From: Ciceribacter ferrooxidans
GTDB taxonomy: Bacteria > Pseudomonadota > Alphaproteobacteria > Rhizobiales > Rhizobiaceae
Direction of reading: 5' to 3'
Length of the DNA stretch: 64,000 nucleotides
NCBI RefSeq assembly: GCF_004137355.1
Contig: NZ_SDVB01000101.1
Location: 62,001-126,000 of the forward strand
Shown: positions 43,616 through 52,765 of the stretch, one piece after another
Layout: the number at the start of each line of letters is the position of its first letter
How positions within the stretch are numbered: the first letter of the stretch is position 1
Program-made: the position numbers and the translations under genes
Notes under the pieces: model-generated
What the model was told of the DNA's origin: nothing
What the model saw: only the letters and a program-made list of their open reading frames with translations
The model's database searches: none

Positions 43616-44677
43616 TCAACCGTCCGCCTCGGCCACCCTCCTGGCCGTCGACGCCCGTTCTACCAGATGGCAGGCGAGTTCCAGACGGCGCGGCGGGAAG
43701 GGCATGCCGGACAGGCTGTCCCGCAAGAGGTCGAGCGCGGCCGAGCCAATCTCCCGCATCGGGATGTGCATGGTCGTCAGCGGCGGATTGAGGAAGGCTG
43801 CCTGCGGCAGGTCGTCCATCCCCATCACCGACACATCCCGCGGCACCACATGGCCTATCTGCTGCACACCCAGCATTGCGCCGACGGCGAGGCTGTCGCC
43901 GGCCGCCAGGACGGCGGTGAAGTCGAGCCCGCGCTCCCGGATGCGTGAGACGATCGCCTGTGTCGCCAGTTCCGGCAGCCAGTCGTCGACCGGCACGACG
44001 AGGTCCGGATCGGCGGCAAGGCCGTGGTGGAGCAGCGCGTCGCGCCAGCCTTCGTAACGCCGCTCGATGGTTCGGCGCCCCGGCCGCATGAGAAAGAGGA
44101 TGCGGCGGTGGCCAAGCCCGATCAGATGATCGGCAGCAAGCCGCGCGCTCGACCGGTTGCAGGGCGTGACGCTCGAAAGCCGCATGAAGGGATCGTCGCC
44201 GTTCAAGAGTATCACCGGCTTTGCGAAGCCGCGGGTCGCGGCAAGCAGCGCCTCGTCGTCAACGGTCAGGAACAGGAGGCCGAGGATTTCCGGGTCGTCC
44301 TTCGCCTCTTCGAGGAGCGTCAACTCTTCCGCCTTGTCGGCGATCGGTCGCGTAATGATCTCGAGGCCGAGCGCCTGGGCGCGTTCCTTCAGCCCGTCCA
44401 ATACATAGAGCGTGAACTGGTTGCGCACATAGTCGATCATCGCCGCACTGGATGCCGCGAGGATGACCTTCCGACCTGCGACCGCCGCGGGAACGACGTA
44501 GTTCGCCGTTCTCGCCGCCTCCAGCACCTGCTGGCGGATCTCCGGCCGCACGCCTTTCTCGCCTGCGAGCGCACGCGAGACCGTGCTGAGGGAGACGCCG
44601 CATCGTTCGGCGATGTCCTCCAGGCGCACCTTCCTGCTCTTCTTCCCCCGCTTGCCGGGGAGTGGTTTTACGGTCAC
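43616..44677 (-). CDS. LacI/GalR-family transcriptional regulator (locus B)
   Basis: A 353-residue repressor with an N-terminal helix-turn-helix (LEDIAERCGVSLSTVSRALA, ~19-38), hinge helix and effector domain (ILLNGDDPFMRLSSV, GMDDLPQAAFLNPPLTT). The start is GTG at 44677 with GAGAGG upstream. It diverges from the GH105-kduI operon across a 110-base spacer holding an A/T-centred dyad, so it most likely represses that operon until an unsaturated-uronate-derived inducer appears. Confidence 0.88.
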   Translation of the reverse strand: MTVKPLPGKRGKKSRKVRLEDIAERCGVSLSTVSRALAGEKGVRPEIRQQVLEAARTANYVVPAAVAGRKVILAASSAAMIDYVRNQFTLYVLDGLKERAQALGLEIITRPIADKAEELTLLEEAKDDPEILGLLFLTVDDEALLAATRGFAKPVILLNGDDPFMRLSSVTPCNRSSARLAADHLIGLGHRRILFLMRPGRRTIERRYEGWRDALLHHGLAADPDLVVPVDDWLPELATQAIVSRIRERGLDFTAVLAAGDSLAVGAMLGVQQIGHVVPRDVSVMGMDDLPQAAFLNPPLTTMHIPMREIGSAALDLLRDSLSGMPFPPRRLELACHLVERASTARRVAEADG

Positions 44678-44701
44678 GGTTCACCTCTCTCCGCGCCAAC
44701 A

Positions 44702-44715
44702 TGAGAAAAATTTTC
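44702..44715. promoter_or_regulatory. A/T-centred dyad in the locus B divergent promoter
   Basis: TGAGAAAAATTTTC, an imperfect palindrome centred on AAAATTTT, lies between the LacI gene and the GH105 gene. It resembles the perfect palindrome GTGAAAAAATTTTTTCAC at 15800-15817 of locus A and is the best operator candidate for the adjacent regulator. Confidence 0.45.
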
Positions 44716-44787
44716 AGATTGCGCAAGAAAAATCACCATGCATTATCGAGTCAAATCCGTCCATCGGTGACCGCAGGGAGGAGCACC

Positions 44788-45888
44788 ATGGGCCTGACCG
44801 GCCATGAAATTCGCACTGGACTCGATCGCCTTGTCGCCGGCATGACCGGCCTCAAGCACAGCGGTCGTTTTCACGAGCCGAACCTCGACGGTACCGCCGG
44901 CGACTACATCAGCTTCGACAGCTGGGAATGGCCCCAAGGTGTCGGCCTCTATGGCCTCGTCCGCCTGTGGCTGCTGACCGGTCGCGAGGATCTGCGCAGG
45001 CTCGTCGAGGACTGGTACGCCTCACAGATTGCCAGCGGCCTGCCGGGCCTCAACGTCAACACCAGCGCGCCGATGCTCGGCCTTTCGGTTCTCTGGGCGA
45101 AAACCCGCGACCCGCGATGGCAGCCCGTGCTCGACACCTGGGCGAACCGCGTGCTCTCCGAAATGGGCCGCACGCCGGAAGGCGGCTTCGAGCACCACGT
45201 CTCCGACAGGATCAACGACAACGAACTCTGGGACGACACGCTCTACATGGTGGCGCTCTTTCTCGCCTCCTACGGTGAGGCAAGCGGTCGGCGCGAACTC
45301 GTCGACGAGGCTTCGCTCCAGTTTCTCGTCCATGCACGCTACCTCGCCGACCCCGAGACCGGCCTCTGGTTCCACGGCTGGACCTTCGAGGGGCGGCACA
45401 ACTTCGCCCGTGCCCGCTGGGCGCGTGGCAATGCCTGGATCACCGCCGGCATTCTCGACCTTTTCGATCTCGCCGAACTCGGCCGGCCGGTCCGGCGCTT
45501 CCTCGAAGGCGTACTCGTGGCACAGGTCGACACCTTGCTCAGACTTCAGGCGCCGTCCGGCGCCTGGCGCACACTGCTCGACGACCCGACCTCCTACGAG
45601 GAGATTTCCGCGACCGCCGGCATCGGCTACGGACTCTTGAAGGGCTATCGGCTCGGCCTCGGCACGCCGGCCTGGCGAAGCGCCGGGCTTCGGGCGCTCG
45701 AGGCGGTGATGCGCAACATCGACGAAAGCGGCACCGTCCTCAACGTCTCCTACGGTACCCGCATGGGCCACGACCTGCAGTTCTACAAGGACATCCCGAT
45801 CCAGCCGACCGGCTACGGCCAGGCGCTGGCGATCCTGTGCCTTTCGGAGGCGCTCAACCATGTCGGAGCGGAGGGACAGGCCGCATGA
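44788..45888 (+). CDS. GH105-type unsaturated uronyl hydrolase (locus B)
   Basis: A 366-residue cytoplasmic alpha/alpha-barrel enzyme homologous to the locus A GH105. It keeps the acidic motif ELWDDTLYM, GRHNFARARWARGNAW and GHDLQFYKDIP. It should release 4-deoxy-5-keto-uronate from unsaturated oligosaccharides, which the KduI encoded next then isomerises. GGGAGGAGC precedes the ATG at 44788; the open frame extends upstream without a good start. Its stop overlaps the kduI start (ATGA). No signal peptide is visible. Confidence 0.9.
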   Translation: MGLTGHEIRTGLDRLVAGMTGLKHSGRFHEPNLDGTAGDYISFDSWEWPQGVGLYGLVRLWLLTGREDLRRLVEDWYASQIASGLPGLNVNTSAPMLGLSVLWAKTRDPRWQPVLDTWANRVLSEMGRTPEGGFEHHVSDRINDNELWDDTLYMVALFLASYGEASGRRELVDEASLQFLVHARYLADPETGLWFHGWTFEGRHNFARARWARGNAWITAGILDLFDLAELGRPVRRFLEGVLVAQVDTLLRLQAPSGAWRTLLDDPTSYEEISATAGIGYGLLKGYRLGLGTPAWRSAGLRALEAVMRNIDESGTVLNVSYGTRMGHDLQFYKDIPIQPTGYGQALAILCLSEALNHVGAEGQAA

Positions 45889-46721
45889 CGATGAAGCTAC
45901 TCTACGGCGCCGGGCCCCAGGACGTGAAAGGGTATGACACGCAACGCCTGCGCGACGCCTTCCTGCTGAGCGACCTTTTCGCGGACGACCAGGTCAATTT
46001 CACATATACCCATGTCGATCGCCTCATCCTCGGTGGTGCCGTGCCGGTGACGACGAGCCTTGGCTTCGGCTCCGGCGCGGAGATCGGCACGCCCTACCTG
46101 CTTTCCGCCCGCGAGATGGGAATCGCCAATCTCGGCGGTACCGGCTCGATCGAGGTGGATGGCCAGCGCTTCACGCTCGAGAACCGCGACGTGCTCTATG
46201 TCGGCCGCGGCGCCCGGCAGATCAACGCCTCCAGCCTCTCGGCGGAGAGGCCCGCCCGCTTCTACATGAATTCGGTGCCGGCCGGCGCCGACTTCCCGCA
46301 CCGTCTGATCACCCGCAGAGAAGCGAAGCCCCTCGATCTCGGCGATGCGCGCCGCTCGAACAGGCGCCGGCTCGCGATGTACATCCATCCGGAGGTCGCC
46401 CCGTCCTGCCTGCTGCTCATGGGTATCACCGACCTTGCCGAAGGCAGCGCCTGGAACACCATGCCGCCGCATCTGCACGAAAGGCGGATGGAGGCCTACT
46501 GCTACTTCGACCTCTCGCCGGAGGACCGGGTCATCCACGTGATGGGACGGCCGGAGGAGACCCGCCACCTGATCGTCGCGGACGGTGAGGCGGTCCTCTC
46601 CCCCGCCTGGTCGATCCACATGGGCGCAGGTACGGGACCTTACGCCTTCGTCTGGGGCATGACCGGCGAAAACCAGGAATACAACGACGTCGCTCCCGTA
46701 GCCGTGGCTGATCTCAAATGA
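45885..46721 (+). CDS. kduI: 5-keto-4-deoxyuronate isomerase KduI
   Basis: A 278-residue isomerase that converts 4-deoxy-L-threo-5-hexosulose uronate to 3-deoxy-D-glycero-2,5-hexodiulosonate in pectin-type uronate breakdown. Zinc ligands H196, H198 and E203 (HLHERRMEAYCYF) and H245 (SIHMG) fall at the same residue numbers as in E. coli KduI. It overlaps the GH105 gene (ATGA) and the 827-aa gene (ATGA), so it is tightly coupled to both. This gene firmly ties locus B to unsaturated uronate catabolism. The next enzyme, KduD, is not in the window. Confidence 0.95.
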   Translation: MTMKLLYGAGPQDVKGYDTQRLRDAFLLSDLFADDQVNFTYTHVDRLILGGAVPVTTSLGFGSGAEIGTPYLLSAREMGIANLGGTGSIEVDGQRFTLENRDVLYVGRGARQINASSLSAERPARFYMNSVPAGADFPHRLITRREAKPLDLGDARRSNRRRLAMYIHPEVAPSCLLLMGITDLAEGSAWNTMPPHLHERRMEAYCYFDLSPEDRVIHVMGRPEETRHLIVADGEAVLSPAWSIHMGAGTGPYAFVWGMTGENQEYNDVAPVAVADLK

Positions 46722-49201
46722 CGAAAACGACCTTCCATATGAAGAAAGACCTGCCGGCCGGAGAGGCCATTCGCTACTGGCAGCTCGGTGCCATCGCCGA
46801 AGAGCGTTTCGACGTGCCGGACCAGCCGATGAAGGGCGAGATGGACCCCTTCTTCTTCCTGACCAAGCACAAGAACTTCATTCCGCACGAGTATCCCTGC
46901 CGCACTCTCTTCGCCGAGCGATATCGCGGCAACCGTCCCGACGTTCGCGGCTCCTTCGAGGCCGCCCGCTGGTGGCTGCCCTTCGGTTCGCCGCGGCTCG
47001 ATCTCTCCGGCTTCTGGTTCCGTCCGACGCGCCTTGCCACCTGGGCACGCACCTTTATCGAAGCAGAAACGGCGGGAACGGCAAGGGTTCGTCTCGGCAC
47101 GTGCGGCGGCGCCGTGCTCTGGCTGAACGGCGATGAAGCGGGCTGGATGGCGCCCTATAGCCGCAATCTCGAAGCCAAGGCGGAATTCGATCTTCCGCTT
47201 CAGGAAGGCCTCAACGAGATCATCCTGTTCTTCGACGACCTTGCCGAACGCGATGCCCGCTATTTCATTCAGCTCGACTATTTGTCGGGTCCGAAGGCCG
47301 CGGTCACGCTGCCCGTCCCCTGCGCGCCGTCCGCGGCCGATGCAGTGGAAACCGCCCTCGACGGAATGCACTTCGATCGCCCTGCCTATTTCGAAGGCGA
47401 CATGACGCTGATCTTCGGCTCACCCTTGCCGCTGGACGTCGAGGTCGCAGTCGCGGTCGAAGGCGACTTCATGTCGACCGAACGTTTCGACTATGATTTC
47501 CGGCTCAAGGCCGGCGAGACCCGCCTCGTCGTCGGCCCGTCGAGCGCCATGCCCGCCGACTTCCGCCATTTCCGCGTGACGCTGGACGCAAACGGTTTCG
47601 TGGCAGCCCGGTCGATCGGCGTCGAGATCTGCCACGCCGACCGGCAGGGCGAAGCGCCGACGTCGCTCTCCGCTCGCATTGACGAAACATTCGAGGAGAT
47701 CTCCGAATTCTCCGAGCGCGACACCGTGCGCGCCTTCGCGCGCCTCGCCAGCGGTCGCGGCGGTGCCGACACCGACGCGATGATCGACGAGATCCTGCCC
47801 TCGATCGAGGACTGCCACGATTGCGCCGATTTCTCGCTCGTGCCACTCATCTGGTCGCGCACCACCTGGGGGGCCGATATCGGGGCCACGACCCGCGCGC
47901 GCATCGACCGCGCCATCCTCGGCTTCCGCTATTGGATGGACGAACCCGGCAACGACGTGCAGTGGTATTTTTCCGAGAACCACGCGCTTCTCTTCCATAC
48001 CTCGGCCTACCTCGCCGGCGCTCTCTTTCCTGAAGAGACCTTCGTCCGGTCCGGACGCAAGGGGGTGGACCAGCGCGCCGTGGGTGCTGCCCGGGTGCGC
48101 GCATGGCTCGACCATTTCGAAGCCTGGGAGATGGCGGAATTCAACTCCGCCCCCTATTTCCCGATCGACCTCAAGGGGCTGACGGCGCTCGCCGCGCTCG
48201 CGCCCGACGCGGACATCGCGACACGCGCCCGTCACGGCATCGTCCGGCTCTGCGAGATCGTCGCGCGCTCGGCCCATCACGGTATGCTGACTGCCGCGCA
48301 GGGCCGCTCCTATGAGCACACGCTTTGCGCCGGCCGGTCGCTCGAGCTCTCCGGCGTCGCCCGTCTTCTCTGGGGTCGTGGCTGGTACGGCCGGCGCGTC
48401 CATGCCCTGCCGCAGCTCGCCGTCTGCCTGCGCGACCACGGCCTCGTCGTGCCGGAGGCTCTCGCCGACATCGCGAACTATCGCTCTGAGCAGCACCAGG
48501 AATGGACTTTTGCCCAGGGCGAGAACCGTTTCGCTGCGCTCTATCACTACAAGAGCCGCGCCTTCGCCATGGGCTCGGTCGCCCATTATCGCTGGCACGA
48601 CTGGGGCTACCAGGAAACCGTGCTGCATCTGAGGCTCGGCGAGCGGCCGGAGGCAGCGATCTGGATCAACCATCCCGGGGAAACGATCCAGTTCGGCTAC
48701 GGCCGTCCATCCTACTGGGGCGGCTGCGGCGCCGTCCCGCGCACCCACCAGTACCGCGGGCTCGCCGTCCTCGATTTCCAAACGGTCGACGAGCAGGTGG
48801 ATTTCACCCATGCCTGGTTCCCGGTCGCGGAGTTCGACGAGAGCCGCGTCGAGGGAAATCTCGCCGTCGCCCGCAGTGGCAAGGGCGCCGTGCTCCTGCG
48901 CGGTAGCGTGCCGTTCGAGCGCGTCGTCGAAGGACCGTCGGCCGATGCGGAACTGCGTCAGCGCGGCCGCAACACCCGATGGATCGTCCGCGTCTGCGAA
49001 ACCTCAGATCTTGCGAGCGTCGAAGCCCGCTACGCCGGGCTTTCCGTGAGGGACGAGCCTGACGGCACGCTCGTCATCGACGACCCGGAATATGGTGTCG
49101 TACGCTTCCGGGCCGACGGCTCGGCCGAGGCAGAAGGCCGCACGATCGTGCCCGAGGCATTCACCGTCGCCGGCGCGGCGACGATGCTCCCGGCTCGCTA
49201 G
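46718..49201 (+). CDS. Uncharacterised 827-aa protein, homologue of the locus A 833-aa protein
   Basis: Not recognised as a named family. It aligns along its length with the 5611-8112 product: RLGTCGG and WLNG (N-terminal beta module), DEPGND (408-413), SENH (419-422), EFNSAPYFPID (474-484), GRSYEHTLCAG (529-539), WINHPGE (649-655) and RPSYWGGCGAVPRTHQY (663-679). Positions around 650-680 coincide exactly in the two proteins. The lack of a signal peptide and ATGA coupling to kduI point to a cytoplasmic enzyme that acts before or with GH105. An intracellular exo-lyase on uronate-containing oligosaccharides is the favoured hypothesis; a hydrolase is possible. I cannot confirm the family without a search. 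Confidence 0.7.
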   Translation: MTKTTFHMKKDLPAGEAIRYWQLGAIAEERFDVPDQPMKGEMDPFFFLTKHKNFIPHEYPCRTLFAERYRGNRPDVRGSFEAARWWLPFGSPRLDLSGFWFRPTRLATWARTFIEAETAGTARVRLGTCGGAVLWLNGDEAGWMAPYSRNLEAKAEFDLPLQEGLNEIILFFDDLAERDARYFIQLDYLSGPKAAVTLPVPCAPSAADAVETALDGMHFDRPAYFEGDMTLIFGSPLPLDVEVAVAVEGDFMSTERFDYDFRLKAGETRLVVGPSSAMPADFRHFRVTLDANGFVAARSIGVEICHADRQGEAPTSLSARIDETFEEISEFSERDTVRAFARLASGRGGADTDAMIDEILPSIEDCHDCADFSLVPLIWSRTTWGADIGATTRARIDRAILGFRYWMDEPGNDVQWYFSENHALLFHTSAYLAGALFPEETFVRSGRKGVDQRAVGAARVRAWLDHFEAWEMAEFNSAPYFPIDLKGLTALAALAPDADIATRARHGIVRLCEIVARSAHHGMLTAAQGRSYEHTLCAGRSLELSGVARLLWGRGWYGRRVHALPQLAVCLRDHGLVVPEALADIANYRSEQHQEWTFAQGENRFAALYHYKSRAFAMGSVAHYRWHDWGYQETVLHLRLGERPEAAIWINHPGETIQFGYGRPSYWGGCGAVPRTHQYRGLAVLDFQTVDEQVDFTHAWFPVAEFDESRVEGNLAVARSGKGAVLLRGSVPFERVVEGPSADAELRQRGRNTRWIVRVCETSDLASVEARYAGLSVRDEPDGTLVIDDPEYGVVRFRADGSAEAEGRTIVPEAFTVAGAATMLPAR

Positions 49202-49283
49202 CCGGCATGCCCCGCCTGCGTGAGGCCGGCGGGTTTCGAACATGGCGGGCGGGAGACCCGCTGAATGAGGAGGAGGAACGACC

Positions 49284-50552
49284 ATGAAGAAGACAAGAAC
49301 CGTACTGGCGGCACTCGCCGTCGGGCTTCTGACATCCACGTCGGCGCTTGCCGGCGACGTGCGCATCATGTGGTACTCGGACGGCGTCGAAGGCGAGGTC
49401 CTGAAGGACCTGCTCGACCGCTTCATGAAGGAGAACCCGGGGATCAACGTCATCCTCGACAACGTCGCGTACAGCGTCGTGCGCGAACAGCTTCCCGTGC
49501 AGCTCGAGGCGGGCTCCGGTCCGGACATCGCGCGCGTAACGAACCTGAAGGCGCAGAGCCAGCACTGGCTCGATCTCCGCCCGCTCGTCGCCGATCCGGC
49601 CTACTGGGACGAGAATTTCGGCGCGCAGGCCGACTGGATGCGGCCGGACGGATCGAAGCAGATCTCCGGCTTCATGACCCAGATCACGCTCACCGGCGGC
49701 TTTGCCAACAAGACGCTGTTCGATCAGGCGGGCGTCGCCATCCCCGGCAAGGACGCCACCTGGGACGACTGGGCGAAGGCCGCCAAGCAGGTGGCCGAAA
49801 GCCAGCAGGTACCTTTCGCCATGGCGCTCGATCGTTCCGGCCATCGCCTGACCGGCCCGATCCTCTCCTACGGTGGCAACTATGTCGGCGCCGACGGCAA
49901 GCCGGCTCCGCTAGACCAGGGCGCCAAGGACTTCTTGACGAAGTTCGTCGGCTGGATCGCGGACGGCACGATGGGCAAGGACGTCTGGGTCTCGGCGGCC
50001 GGCTCCACCTACCGCGCGGCTGCCGACGACTTCATCAACGGCCAGCTCGTCTATTACTATTCCGGCTCCTGGCAGGTGCCGAATTTCTCCACCAAGATCG
50101 GCTCGAACTTCGACTGGGTCGCGACCGGAAGCCCCTGCGGTTCGGCCAGTTGCACCGGCATGCCGGGCGGCGCCGGTCTGGTGGCGATCAAGTACACCAA
50201 GAACCCGAAGGAAGTGGCGCAGGTCATGGACTACCTCGCCCGCGAGGACATCGTGAAGGAGTTCTCCGAGCGCACCCTGTTCCTGCCGGCCCACAAGGGA
50301 CTGCTCGCCAAGGGCCTGGACTTCAAGACCGACGACGCGCAGGCGAAGGAAGCCCTCAATACCTTCGTCGCTGCAACGGGTTCGCTCTCCGAGCTTGCCC
50401 AGAAGCTGCCGGGCTGGTTCTGGTCCGACACCTTCTACGGTGCGCTCGTCACGCGCGTCAGCCAGGCAGCCGCCGGCGAGATGTCCGTCGACGAGGCCTT
50501 CACCCGCATCGATGCGGATATCGCGGCCAAGGTGAAGGATTCCGGCCTGTAA
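49284..50552 (+). CDS. Sugar ABC importer binding protein (family 1, CUT1 type)
   Basis: A 422-residue periplasmic binding protein. The signal peptide ends near residue 24 (TSTSALAGD). It has the family 1 features: RIMWYSDGVEGEVLKDLLDRF start, GSGPDIARVTNLKAQ, and GAGLVAIKYTKNPKE near the hinge. A disulfide is possible between the two cysteines in SPCGSASCTG. GAGGAGGAG precedes the ATG. A stretch of 131 bases with strong hairpins separates it from the permeases. Its solute is inferred to be an unsaturated or uronate-containing oligosaccharide. Confidence 0.9.
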   Translation: MKKTRTVLAALAVGLLTSTSALAGDVRIMWYSDGVEGEVLKDLLDRFMKENPGINVILDNVAYSVVREQLPVQLEAGSGPDIARVTNLKAQSQHWLDLRPLVADPAYWDENFGAQADWMRPDGSKQISGFMTQITLTGGFANKTLFDQAGVAIPGKDATWDDWAKAAKQVAESQQVPFAMALDRSGHRLTGPILSYGGNYVGADGKPAPLDQGAKDFLTKFVGWIADGTMGKDVWVSAAGSTYRAAADDFINGQLVYYYSGSWQVPNFSTKIGSNFDWVATGSPCGSASCTGMPGGAGLVAIKYTKNPKEVAQVMDYLAREDIVKEFSERTLFLPAHKGLLAKGLDFKTDDAQAKEALNTFVAATGSLSELAQKLPGWFWSDTFYGALVTRVSQAAAGEMSVDEAFTRIDADIAAKVKDSGL

Positions 50553-50601
50553 CGTCATGGCGCCGTCGGCAAATCGCCGCGGCCAGACGATGTCGGTCGC
50601 G

Positions 50602-50659
50602 GCGGGGACTTGCCCCGCTGCGCACCGCAGGGGACAGTCGTCCGCGCCGGACGACTGTC
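50602..50659 (+). terminator. Tandem hairpins between binding-protein and permease genes (locus B)
   Basis: Two stem-loops: GCGGGG/CCCCGC with a 5-base loop (50602-50618), and a perfect 11-bp stem GACAGTCGTCC/GGACGACTGTC with loop GCGCC (50633-50659). They have no T-tract and lie in the same relative position as the locus A hairpin, so they probably protect or attenuate mRNA. Confidence 0.6.
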
Positions 50660-50683
50660 TGTGACCGGCCTGGGAGGAGAGGC

Positions 50684-51706
50684 ATGAGAACGCACACTAC
50701 CGGCGGAGCCGGCCTGGGCGCGATCGTCACCGCGCCGATACATTTTGTCATGGGCATTCTCGACGCGCCGCTGCGCAGACTGCAGCGGGTGGGCGGGACC
50801 GGTGGCATGGCGGCCTTCTTCCTGATGCCGAACATGCTGATCTTCGGCATCTTCGTGCTGCTGCCGTTCTTCATCAACTTCGCCTATTCCATGACCGGCG
50901 GCACGGCCCTCTTCCTGCCCGACCGCTCCTTCGTCGGCGCGGACCAGTATGTGCGTCTCTTCGACTGCAGGAGCTACGTCGAGCCTGGCAGTTGCGTCGA
51001 GGACACGTTCTGGACGGCGGTCTGGAACACGGCATCGTTCGTCGTCCTCCAGGTCTCGCTGATGATCCTGGTTTCGCTCGTCACCGCGCTGATCCTCAAT
51101 CGCGACCTTGCCGCGCGCAGCTTCTGGCGGGCCGTCTTCTTCTTCCCCGTCCTGCTGTCGCCGGTCGTCGTCGGGCTTATCTGGAAATGGATCCTCCAGC
51201 GCCAGGGCCTTCTCAATTTCGGTCTCTACGGCCTCGGTTTCGATCCCTATGTCTGGCTCAACGACCGCAACTGGGCCTTTGCCGCCACCATCGGCGTCTC
51301 GATCTGGGCGCATATGGGTTTCTACACCCTGATCCTGCTCGCAGGCCTGCAGGCGATCCCGAAAGACCTCTACGAAGCCGCGGAAATGGACGGAACGAGA
51401 CCGGCGCGCGCCTTCTGGCGCATCACACTGCCGCTCCTCATGCCGAACCTCCTCGTCGTCGTGGTGCTCGTGCTCATCCGCGCGGTACAGATCTTCGACG
51501 AGATCTATGTGCTGACCGGCGGTGGGCCGGGGACGAGCACGCTCTACCTGACGCAGTATATCTACGAGACGGGTTTTGCCGCGCAGCTGCGCAATCCCGG
51601 CCTTGCCGCCGCCGCCTCGATCCTGATGGGCGCCGTGCTCGTCGTGCTCACACTCGTCCAGCTCGGCCTCGGCCGTTCCGGCGAGAAGAAGGGAGACCGC
51701 AAATGA
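50684..51706 (+). CDS. Sugar ABC importer permease (MalF-like)
   Basis: A 340-residue inner-membrane permease with about six helices and the EAA coupling loop (YEAAEMDGTRPARAFWRITLPLL). The first periplasmic loop has an insertion with two cysteines in DCRSYVEPGSC, possibly a disulfide that stabilises contact with the binding protein. GGGAGGAGAGG precedes the ATG at 50684. The long open frame that runs from the binding-protein gene into this one is not used. Its stop overlaps the second permease (ATGA). Confidence 0.92.
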   Translation: MRTHTTGGAGLGAIVTAPIHFVMGILDAPLRRLQRVGGTGGMAAFFLMPNMLIFGIFVLLPFFINFAYSMTGGTALFLPDRSFVGADQYVRLFDCRSYVEPGSCVEDTFWTAVWNTASFVVLQVSLMILVSLVTALILNRDLAARSFWRAVFFFPVLLSPVVVGLIWKWILQRQGLLNFGLYGLGFDPYVWLNDRNWAFAATIGVSIWAHMGFYTLILLAGLQAIPKDLYEAAEMDGTRPARAFWRITLPLLMPNLLVVVVLVLIRAVQIFDEIYVLTGGGPGTSTLYLTQYIYETGFAAQLRNPGLAAAASILMGAVLVVLTLVQLGLGRSGEKKGDRK

Positions 51707-52755
51707 GCGGGATCGTCCGTTTCCTCACCCGCCGGAAAGGCGGCAAGGGCTGGCACTGGACCGACGTGGTCACGTGGGTCTGGCTTGTCGGGGGGCTCTT
51801 CATCATGTTCGGCCCGGCCGTCTGGTTGGTCGGCTCGTCCTTCAAGTCACCGGCGGCACTCGCCGAATTCCCGCCGACCATCCTGCCCTACGTCACCCAG
51901 AAGGTGACGGTCGAGGGCTACGACAAGCCGCTCGACCTTTACGAGGCGACACTTGAAGACGGCAGTACTGCGGTGCTCGCCGAAGTGCGCCGCATCGGCG
52001 TCGTCAGCCAGATGGTCGACCCGGCAAAACCCGGCGAGATCATCAAGGTCAACATCGCCAAGCGACGGCCGGTGCGCGAGATGTCGTTCGCCACGACGAA
52101 CTACACCGAGCCCTTCACCCATTTCGATTTCGTCCGCTATCTCTGGAACTCCGTCTTCGTGACGGTGACGGCGACGTTGATCACGCTCGTGGTCAACTCG
52201 ATGGCCGCCTTTGCCCTCAGCAAATACGAATTCCGTGGTCGGGCGCTCGCCATGTTGCTGATCCTGGCGACGCTGATGGTGCCGCTCTCCGTCATCATGG
52301 TGCCGCTCTACTCGATCGTCTCGGCGCTCGGCCTCTTCAACAGCCTCTGGGGCGTGATCCTGCCGACCGTCGCGACGCCGACAGGCGTCTTCATCCTGCG
52401 CCAGTACATGCTGACCATTCCCGACGAACTGGTCGACGCGGCGCGGATGGACAAGGCGTCGGAATGGCAAATCTACTGGCGCATCATCCTGCCGCTGACG
52501 GCGCCGGCACTCGCGGTGCTTGCGATCTTCTCCGTCGTCTGGCGCTGGAACGATTTCCTGTGGCCGCTGATCGTGCTCTCGCGCAAGGAGCTCTACACGC
52601 TGCAGGTCGGCTTGAGCATCTATTCGGGCGAACTGAACGTGCAGTGGCACTTCATCCTCGCCATGACCGTCGTGACCATGATCCCGGTCGTGCTGGTCTT
52701 CATCTTCCTGCAGCGCTTCATCACCACCGGCATTGCCGGCACCGGACTGAAATAG
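51703..52755 (+). CDS. Sugar ABC importer permease (MalG-like) with periplasmic insertion
   Basis: A 350-residue second permease of the importer with the EAA loop ([22 protein letters not shown]). Between helix 1 and helix 2 an extra loop of about 70 residues (63-132) is present, charged and beta-like. It is absent from standard MalG proteins of ~280 residues. A comparable insertion occurs in the DppC-type permease of locus A. The start overlaps the MalF-like stop (ATGA). Confidence 0.92.
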   Translation: MSGIVRFLTRRKGGKGWHWTDVVTWVWLVGGLFIMFGPAVWLVGSSFKSPAALAEFPPTILPYVTQKVTVEGYDKPLDLYEATLEDGSTAVLAEVRRIGVVSQMVDPAKPGEIIKVNIAKRRPVREMSFATTNYTEPFTHFDFVRYLWNSVFVTVTATLITLVVNSMAAFALSKYEFRGRALAMLLILATLMVPLSVIMVPLYSIVSALGLFNSLWGVILPTVATPTGVFILRQYMLTIPDELVDAARMDKASEWQIYWRIILPLTAPALAVLAIFSVVWRWNDFLWPLIVLSRKELYTLQVGLSIYSGELNVQWHFILAMTVVTMIPVVLVFIFLQRFITTGIAGTGLK

Positions 52756-52765
52756 GGGGAGCATC

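Noticed and set aside
49265-51706. One 813-codon frame joining the binding-protein region to the MalF-like permease.
   Set aside because: The binding-protein signal peptide and motifs are in a different frame (49284-50552). The permease has its own strong ribosome-binding site and ATG at 50684.
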